NCBI GenBank assembly: GCA_004346725.1
Contig: SMDE01000018.1
Coordinates: 31,257 to 95,256 of the forward strand
Origin: Phytobacter diazotrophicus
Lineage (GTDB): Bacteria; Pseudomonadota; Gammaproteobacteria; Enterobacterales; Enterobacteriaceae
Length of the DNA: 64,000 nt
Reading direction: 5' to 3'
Shown here piece after piece: positions 58,993 to 64,000 of this stretch. Each line of letters starts with the position of its first letter. Position 1 is the first letter of the stretch. Below the pieces are notes generated by a model. It had not been told where the DNA came from. It did no database searches and worked only from the letters and a program-made list of their open reading frames with translations. The position numbers were made by a program, and so were the translations under genes.

Positions 58993-60933
58993 TTGAGTGA
59001 CATGGCGAAAAACCTAATACTCTGGCTGGTCATTGCCGTTGTGCTGATGTCAGTATTCCAGAGCTTTGGGCCCAGCGAGTCTAATGGCCGTAAGGTGGAT
59101 TATTCTACCTTCCTGCAGGAGGTCAACCAGGACCAGGTTCGCGAAGCGCGTATCAACGGACGTGAGATCAACGTTACCAAGAAAGATAGTAACCGTTACA
59201 CGACTTACATCCCGGTGAACGATCCGAAACTGCTTGATAACCTGCTGACTAAAAATGTCAAAGTGGTTGGCGAGCCGCCGGAAGAACCGAGCCTGCTGGC
59301 TTCGATCTTTATTTCCTGGTTCCCGATGCTGTTGCTGATTGGGGTCTGGATATTCTTTATGCGCCAAATGCAGGGCGGCGGTGGCAAAGGCGCCATGTCG
59401 TTCGGTAAAAGCAAAGCGCGAATGTTGACGGAAGACCAGATCAAAACCACTTTTGCCGATGTCGCAGGCTGTGACGAAGCGAAAGAAGAAGTGGGTGAAC
59501 TGGTTGAGTACCTGCGTGAGCCGAGCCGCTTCCAGAAACTGGGCGGTAAAATCCCGAAAGGCGTTCTGATGGTCGGCCCTCCGGGTACCGGTAAAACGCT
59601 GCTCGCAAAAGCTATCGCGGGTGAAGCGAAGGTTCCATTCTTTACCATTTCTGGTTCTGACTTTGTGGAAATGTTCGTTGGTGTCGGTGCATCCCGTGTG
59701 CGTGACATGTTCGAACAAGCCAAAAAAGCAGCACCATGCATTATCTTCATCGATGAAATCGACGCCGTCGGTCGCCAGCGTGGCGCTGGCTTAGGCGGTG
59801 GTCACGATGAACGCGAGCAGACGCTTAACCAGATGCTGGTTGAGATGGATGGTTTCGAAGGTAACGAAGGTATCATCGTTATTGCTGCGACTAACCGTCC
59901 GGACGTTCTTGACCCTGCGCTGTTGCGTCCGGGCCGCTTTGACCGACAGGTCGTTGTGGGTCTGCCGGATGTTCGCGGTCGTGAGCAAATCCTGAAAGTG
60001 CATATGCGTCGCGTACCGCTCTCTCCGGATATTGATGCGGCAATTATCGCGCGTGGTACGCCTGGTTTCTCCGGTGCGGATCTGGCGAACCTGGTGAACG
60101 AAGCAGCGCTGTTTGCTGCTCGTGGCAACAAGCGCGTCGTTTCAATGGTTGAGTTCGAAAAAGCGAAAGACAAAATCATGATGGGTGCGGAACGCCGCTC
60201 CATGGTGATGACGGAAGCGCAGAAAGAATCTACCGCTTACCACGAGGCGGGTCATGCGATTATTGGTCGTCTGGTGCCGGAACACGATCCGGTGCATAAA
60301 GTGACGATTATTCCGCGCGGCCGTGCGCTGGGTGTAACCTTCTTCCTGCCTGAAGGTGACGCAATCAGCGCCAGCCGTCAGAAGCTGGAAAGCCAGATCT
60401 CCACGCTGTACGGTGGTCGTCTGGCGGAAGAGATCATCTACGGCGTTGAACATGTTTCTACCGGCGCGTCGAACGACATCAAAGTCGCGACCAACCTGGC
60501 GCGCAACATGGTGACGCAGTGGGGCTTCTCTGACAAACTCGGTCCATTGCTGTACGCCGAAGAAGAGGGTGAAGTATTCCTCGGCCGTAGCGTCGCGAAA
60601 GCCAAACATATGTCCGATGAGACCGCGCGTATCATCGACCAGGAAGTGAAATCGCTGATTGAACGTAATTACAATCGTGCGCGTCAGCTCCTGAATGAAA
60701 ACATGGATATCCTGCACGCGATGAAAGATGCGCTCATGAAATATGAGACCATCGACGCGCCGCAGATTGATGATCTGATGGCTCGCCGTGATGTTCGCCC
60801 GCCTGCTGGCTGGGAAGAACCAGGCACCAACAATTCTGACAGCAATGGCACTCCGCGTGCACCGCGTCCGGTAGATGAACCGCGTACGCCGAACCCGGGT
60901 AACACGATGTCTGAACAGTTGGGCGACAAGTAA
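58993..60933 (+). CDS. ftsH: FtsH, ATP-dependent membrane zinc metalloprotease
   Basis: A hexameric inner-membrane AAA+ protease that degrades LpxC, sigma 32, SecY and others. Two N-terminal membrane helices (about residues 8-25 and 100-122) flank a periplasmic domain; Walker A GPPGTGKT, Walker B IIFIDEID, the second region of homology with [17 protein letters not shown], and zinc-site HEAGH at residues 417-421 counted from TTG. Start: TTG 58993 is 8 bases after GAGG; the ATG at 59002 gives the 644-residue form usually cited. Both are possible, and the TTG reading gives 646. Confidence 0.97.
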   Translation: MSDMAKNLILWLVIAVVLMSVFQSFGPSESNGRKVDYSTFLQEVNQDQVREARINGREINVTKKDSNRYTTYIPVNDPKLLDNLLTKNVKVVGEPPEEPSLLASIFISWFPMLLLIGVWIFFMRQMQGGGGKGAMSFGKSKARMLTEDQIKTTFADVAGCDEAKEEVGELVEYLREPSRFQKLGGKIPKGVLMVGPPGTGKTLLAKAIAGEAKVPFFTISGSDFVEMFVGVGASRVRDMFEQAKKAAPCIIFIDEIDAVGRQRGAGLGGGHDEREQTLNQMLVEMDGFEGNEGIIVIAATNRPDVLDPALLRPGRFDRQVVVGLPDVRGREQILKVHMRRVPLSPDIDAAIIARGTPGFSGADLANLVNEAALFAARGNKRVVSMVEFEKAKDKIMMGAERRSMVMTEAQKESTAYHEAGHAIIGRLVPEHDPVHKVTIIPRGRALGVTFFLPEGDAISASRQKLESQISTLYGGRLAEEIIYGVEHVSTGASNDIKVATNLARNMVTQWGFSDKLGPLLYAEEEGEVFLGRSVAKAKHMSDETARIIDQEVKSLIERNYNRARQLLNENMDILHAMKDALMKYETIDAPQIDDLMARRDVRPPAGWEEPGTNNSDSNGTPRAPRPVDEPRTPNPGNTMSEQLGDK

Positions 60934-60966
60934 GTTTTTTATTGTCGATAATGTGTTCTTTTGCTG

Positions 60967-60998
60967 AAACCCTGGGGCTTGCTCCGGGGTTTTTCTTT
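60967..60998 (+). terminator. Terminator after ftsH
   Basis: The stem built on AAACCC/GGGTTT and GGGG/CTCC has one T-G step and a CTTG loop, and is followed by a T-rich tract. It lies 33 bases after the ftsH stop; folP begins 36 bases later. Confidence 0.78.
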
Positions 60999-61033
60999 TT
61001 TGCGCAACCAAATATTCAAAAAGGTTTTACGTC

Positions 61034-61888
61034 ATGAAATTGCATGCCCAGGGCACCACCCTCGATCTTTCTCATCCGCATGTGATGGGAATTCTCAATG
61101 TAACGCCGGATTCTTTTTCCGATGGCGGAACGCATAACACGTTGGTCGAGGCGGTCAGGCATGCCAATCTGATGATTAATGCTGGCGCAACGATTGTGGA
61201 TGTCGGTGGCGAATCTACGCGTCCGGGGGCGGCGGAGGTCAGTGTAGAGGAAGAGCTGGAGCGCGTTATTCCGGTCGTCGAAGCGATAGCGCAGCGCTTT
61301 GAAGTGTGGATTTCTGTCGATACCTCTAAACCCGACGTTATCCGTGAGTCGGCAAGAGTAGGGGCGCATATCATCAATGATATCCGTTCGCTGACTGAAC
61401 CTGGCGCGCTGGAAGCCGCTGCAGAAACAGGTTTGCCTGTTTGCCTGATGCATATGCAGGGCCAGCCAAAAACGATGCAGGAAGCGCCTAAGTATGATGA
61501 CGTATTTACGGATGTGAATAGCTTCTTTATAACTCATATTGCCCGGTGCGAGCGGGCAGGTATCTCAAAAGAGAAATTGTTACTCGACCCTGGATTTGGT
61601 TTCGGTAAAAATCTCTCACACAACTACGCGCTCCTCGCCCGCCTGGCGGAGTTTCATCATTTTAACCTGCCCCTGTTGGTAGGAATGTCGCGTAAATCGA
61701 TGGTTGGCCAGTTACTGAATGTTGGCCCGAACGAAAGGTTGAGTGGTAGCCTGGCATGTGCGGTGATTGCCGCCATGCAAGGTGCGCACATTATTCGTGT
61801 CCACGATGTAAAAGAAACGGTTGAAGCCATGCGGGTGGTGGAAGCCACACTGTCAGCGTCAGCGAAGGAAAACAAACGCTATGAGTAA
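61034..61888 (+). CDS. folP: FolP, dihydropteroate synthase
   Basis: Joins p-aminobenzoate to dihydropterin pyrophosphate in folate synthesis; the sulfonamide target. 284 residues (E. coli 282). [14 protein letters not shown] (residues 19-32), the loop [12 protein letters not shown] (about 56-67), [11 protein letters not shown] and VGMSRKS are intact. The C-terminus has two extra residues ([11 protein letters not shown]). It overlaps glmM by 8 bases. Confidence 0.97.
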   Translation: MKLHAQGTTLDLSHPHVMGILNVTPDSFSDGGTHNTLVEAVRHANLMINAGATIVDVGGESTRPGAAEVSVEEELERVIPVVEAIAQRFEVWISVDTSKPDVIRESARVGAHIINDIRSLTEPGALEAAAETGLPVCLMHMQGQPKTMQEAPKYDDVFTDVNSFFITHIARCERAGISKEKLLLDPGFGFGKNLSHNYALLARLAEFHHFNLPLLVGMSRKSMVGQLLNVGPNERLSGSLACAVIAAMQGAHIIRVHDVKETVEAMRVVEATLSASAKENKRYE

Positions 61889-63218
61889 TCGTAAATATTT
61901 TGGCACCGATGGCATCCGTGGTCGCGTTGGTGATGCGCCAATTACCCCTGACTTTGTGCTTAAGCTGGGCTGGGCGGCTGGTAAGGTGCTGGCCCGTCAT
62001 GGCTCACGCAAAATTATTATTGGCAAAGACACCCGAATTTCCGGCTATATGCTGGAATCCGCACTCGAAGCGGGTCTCGCTGCTGCGGGGTTATCTGCCT
62101 CTTTTACCGGGCCGATGCCCACTCCCGCAGTGGCATACCTGACCCGTACGTTTCGTGCGGAAGCGGGTATTGTCATCTCCGCATCACATAACCCTTTTTA
62201 TGACAACGGCATTAAGTTCTTTTCTATCGACGGTACCAAGCTGCCGGACGCGGTAGAGGAAGCCATTGAAGCTGAGATGGAAAAAGAGCTGACCTGCGTG
62301 GATTCAGCAGAGCTGGGGAAAGCCAGCCGTATCGTGGATGCCGCTGGCCGCTATATCGAATTTTGCAAAGCCACATTCCCGAATGAGCTCAGCCTGAACA
62401 CGCTTAAAATCGTTGTGGACTGCGCGAATGGCGCTACTTACCACATTGCCCCGAGTGTCTTCCGTGAGCTGGGTGCGAAAGTGATCGCAATGGGTTGCGA
62501 GCCTGATGGCGTCAACATCAATGAAAACTGCGGCGCAACGGATGTCCGGGCATTGCAGCAACGCGTTCTGAGTGAAAAAGCAGATTTAGGTATCGCTTTT
62601 GATGGCGACGGTGACCGTGTGATCATGGTTGACCACGAAGGCAACAAAGTCGATGGTGACCAAATTCTCTATATCATCGCTCGCGAAGCCCTGCGTCAGG
62701 GCCAACTGCGCGGCGGTGCTGTCGGTACACTGATGAGCAATATGGGGCTGGAGCTGGCGCTCAAACAGCTCGGCATTCCGTTTGCACGTGCGAAAGTGGG
62801 CGACCGCTATGTGCTGGAGAAATTGCAGGAAAAAGGCTGGCGCCTTGGCGCGGAGAACTCGGGCCACGTCATTCTGCTGGACAAAACCACGACAGGCGAT
62901 GGCATTGTCGCGGGCTTGCAGGTTGTGGCGGCGATGGTGCGTAATCATATGAGCCTGCATGATTTGTGCAGCGGGATGACAATGTTCCCTCAGGTACTGG
63001 TGAATGTGCGTTACACCTCCAGTGATATTGATCCGCTTGAAGATGAGCAGGTTAAAAGCGTGACCGCTGAGGTTGAAGCGGCACTGGGGAATCGTGGCCG
63101 TGTGCTGTTGCGTAAATCCGGCACTGAACCACTGATTCGCGTCATGGTGGAAGGCGAGGTTGAAGAGCACGTTGTCGCATTTGCCAACCGTATCGCCGAT
63201 GCGGTTAAAGCGGTTTAA
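61881..63218 (+). CDS. glmM: GlmM, phosphoglucosamine mutase
   Basis: Converts glucosamine-6-phosphate to glucosamine-1-phosphate for UDP-GlcNAc, supplying peptidoglycan and LPS. 445 residues. The phosphorylated Ser102 is in [14 protein letters not shown], the metal loop is DGDGDR (near residue 241) and the phosphate-binding loop is [12 protein letters not shown] near residue 412. The start at 61881 lies inside the end of folP and gives [11 protein letters not shown]; the open frame 60 bases upstream is not used. Confidence 0.98.
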   Translation: MSNRKYFGTDGIRGRVGDAPITPDFVLKLGWAAGKVLARHGSRKIIIGKDTRISGYMLESALEAGLAAAGLSASFTGPMPTPAVAYLTRTFRAEAGIVISASHNPFYDNGIKFFSIDGTKLPDAVEEAIEAEMEKELTCVDSAELGKASRIVDAAGRYIEFCKATFPNELSLNTLKIVVDCANGATYHIAPSVFRELGAKVIAMGCEPDGVNINENCGATDVRALQQRVLSEKADLGIAFDGDGDRVIMVDHEGNKVDGDQILYIIAREALRQGQLRGGAVGTLMSNMGLELALKQLGIPFARAKVGDRYVLEKLQEKGWRLGAENSGHVILLDKTTTGDGIVAGLQVVAAMVRNHMSLHDLCSGMTMFPQVLVNVRYTSSDIDPLEDEQVKSVTAEVEAALGNRGRVLLRKSGTEPLIRVMVEGEVEEHVVAFANRIADAVKAV

Positions 63219-63234
63219 CGGTCATTAAGTGTCT

Positions 63235-63260
63235 AAAAAGGCGGCGTTTGCTGCCTTTTT
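63235..63260 (+). terminator. Terminator of folP-glmM
   Basis: The stem AAAAAGGC/GCCTTTTT, with the inner pairs GC/GC closing a short loop, starts 17 bases after the glmM stop. Confidence 0.85.
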
Positions 63261-63444
63261 AATGCGCGACATCCCCGTTTTTGCTGTTTTTTTCCTCACT
63301 TGATAAAATGCGATTAAAATGGCCTTGCGAAGGTGATTCGCTTTGGTTAGTATTCACACCCGCTTCAGTGGGAAACATTAACAACCCCACTTTTATTGGT
63401 TTGAAGCATTGGCATGCGGCAACCCCGCAAGGAACAGGTTGATT

Positions 63445-63777
63445 ATGTACGAAGCTCTTTTAGTTGTTTTCCTTATTGTGGCAATTGGCCTTGTTGGTTT
63501 AATCATGCTGCAGCAAGGTAAAGGCGCTGATATGGGAGCCTCATTTGGCGCAGGCGCTTCTGCAACGTTGTTCGGTTCAAGTGGTTCTGGTAACTTCATG
63601 ACCCGTATGACCGCTGTGTTGGCGACACTGTTCTTCATCATCAGTCTGGTGCTGGGTAACATTAATACCAACAAAACCAATAAAGGAAGTGAATGGGAAA
63701 GACTGAGTGCTCCGGCTCAAACTGAGCAGACTCAGCCAGCAGCTCCGGCGCAGCCGAGCAGCGATATCCCGAAATAA
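63445..63777 (+). CDS. secG: SecG, preprotein translocase subunit
   Basis: A small subunit of the SecYEG channel. 110 residues as in E. coli: two membrane helices (about residues 2-21 and 53-72) joined by a glycine-rich loop (GKGADMGASFGAGASATLFG), and a Pro/Gln/Ala-rich tail. The start at 63445 has AAGG 11 bases upstream and gives MYEALLVVFLI; the frame is open 12 codons earlier. Followed directly by tRNA-Leu, as in E. coli. Confidence 0.97.
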   Translation: MYEALLVVFLIVAIGLVGLIMLQQGKGADMGASFGAGASATLFGSSGSGNFMTRMTAVLATLFFIISLVLGNINTNKTNKGSEWERLSAPAQTEQTQPAAPAQPSSDIPK

Positions 63778-63788
63778 GAAGTCGTCGT

Positions 63789-63875
63789 ACCGAGGTGGTG
63801 GAATTGGTAGACACGCTACCTTGAGGTGGTAGTGCCCTAACGGGCTTGTGGGTTCGAGTCCCATCCTCGGTACCA
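63789..63875 (+). tRNA. leuU: tRNA-Leu (anticodon GAG)
   Basis: 87 bases with encoded CCA. The acceptor arms ACCGAGG/CCTCGGT pair; the D arm contains the TGGTAGA loop; the anticodon loop CTTGAGG gives GAG, reading CUC/CUU; a long variable arm (TGCCCTAACGGGCT) marks a class II tRNA; the T arm has GGTTCGAGTCC. Position after secG matches E. coli leuU. Confidence 0.97.
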
Positions 63876-63887
63876 ATATTCCGAAAG

Positions 63888-63916
63888 AAAGACGCTAATA
63901 AGCGTCTTTTTTTTGT
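63888..63916 (+). terminator. Terminator after tRNA-Leu
   Basis: The stem AAAGACGC/GCGTCTTT with a 6-base loop is followed by a run of Ts. In E. coli a tRNA-fMet (metY) and rimP-nusA lie further on; they are not reached in this window. Confidence 0.85.
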
Positions 63917-64000
63917 CTATAGAAAACCCCCAGCTAGGCTGGGGGTTCCGGAAAGCTTTCAGCTTTAAGCCAGTTATTAAAACCCCTTTTGATTTGTTAA
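63917..64000 (+). mobile_element. Left end of a probable IS200-type insertion sequence (cut by window)
   Basis: After the T run the sequence gives a perfect hairpin, AACCCCCAGC/GCTGGGGGTT, at 63925-63947, followed by CCGGAAAGCTTTCAGC and a TTAAAACCCCTTTTG tract. I recognise this as the leader of IS200/IS1541-type elements, where the hairpin blocks readthrough from outside and tnpA begins further in. No transposase residues are inside the window, so the call rests on resemblance to remembered sequence. Confidence 0.62.

Noticed and set aside
58993..59004. FtsH start at TTG versus ATG as a sign of an error
   Set aside because: I recall the same TTG/ATG arrangement in E. coli, so it is an annotation choice and not a defect.
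60142..61011. A 289-codon frame antisense to the end of ftsH
   Set aside because: Overlaps essential ftsH throughout its conserved protease domain; no domain or start signal.

Overview
The window is a stretch of an enterobacterial chromosome of the Escherichia/Salmonella/Citrobacter/Enterobacter type. Gene order from aaeB through argR, mdh, degS/degQ, rplM-rpsI, sspAB, nan, gltBD, arcB, the rpoN/lpt/kds/mla block, murA, ispB, rplU-rpmA, obgE, dacB, greA, ftsH, folP-glmM and secG to a tRNA-Leu is the order known from E. coli K-12, and the proteins are near full-length matches to the E. coli ones as I remember them. I cannot fix the genus from sequence alone. Coding density is high, every core gene looks intact, and most transcription units end in clear hairpin terminators.

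Layout. 1-4.4 kb: 3' part of the efflux gene aaeB, a GabD-like aldehyde dehydrogenase not at this place in E. coli, yhcO, and a tandem pair of yhcN-type small secreted proteins. 4.7-9.8 kb: argR and mdh (divergent), the periplasmic proteases degS and degQ, zapG. 10-13.7 kb: zapE, ribosomal proteins L13/S9, stringent starvation proteins SspA/SspB. 13.7-20.7 kb: an accessory catabolic cluster (TetR regulator; divergent SDR, Gfo/Idh oxidoreductase, TIM-barrel sugar isomerase, MFS transporter, large FrdA-like flavoprotein) lying between sspB and nanR, where E. coli has dcuD. 20.8-26.3 kb: complete sialic acid operon nanR-nanATEK-nanQ with a canonical NanR operator. 26.4-32.3 kb: glutamate synthase gltBD. 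32.9-37.9 kb: yhcC, arcB, elbB, mtgA. 37.9-45.9 kb (minus strand): npr-rapZ-ptsN-hpf-rpoN-lptBAC-kdsCD-yrbG, that is nitrogen PTS, sigma-54 and LPS export. 46-50.9 kb: mlaFEDCB, ibaG, murA. 51-57 kb: sfsB, ispB, rplU-rpmA-yhbE-obgE, dacB. 57-63.8 kb: greA, yhbY, rlmE-ftsH-folP-glmM, secG. The end holds tRNA-Leu(GAG) and what looks like the left end of an IS200-type element, cut by the window.

Most of the window is conserved housekeeping sequence: envelope assembly (Lpt, Mla, Kds, MurA, GlmM, MtgA, DacB, SecG), translation and ribosome assembly (L13, S9, L21, L27, ObgE, RlmE, YhbY, HPF), and regulation (ArgR, ArcB, RpoN, PTS-Ntr, NanR). The part most likely to hold undescribed biology is the 13.7-20.7 kb cluster. 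Its TetR gene and its catabolic operon diverge around two inverted repeats that share the half-site pattern TCAAC-N6-GTTGA. The enzyme set (two dehydrogenase types, an IolE-like metal-dependent isomerase, a carboxylate/sugar-type permease and a stand-alone flavoprotein oxidoreductase) suggests oxidative breakdown of a sugar, sugar acid, cyclitol or glycoside; the substrate cannot be named from sequence.
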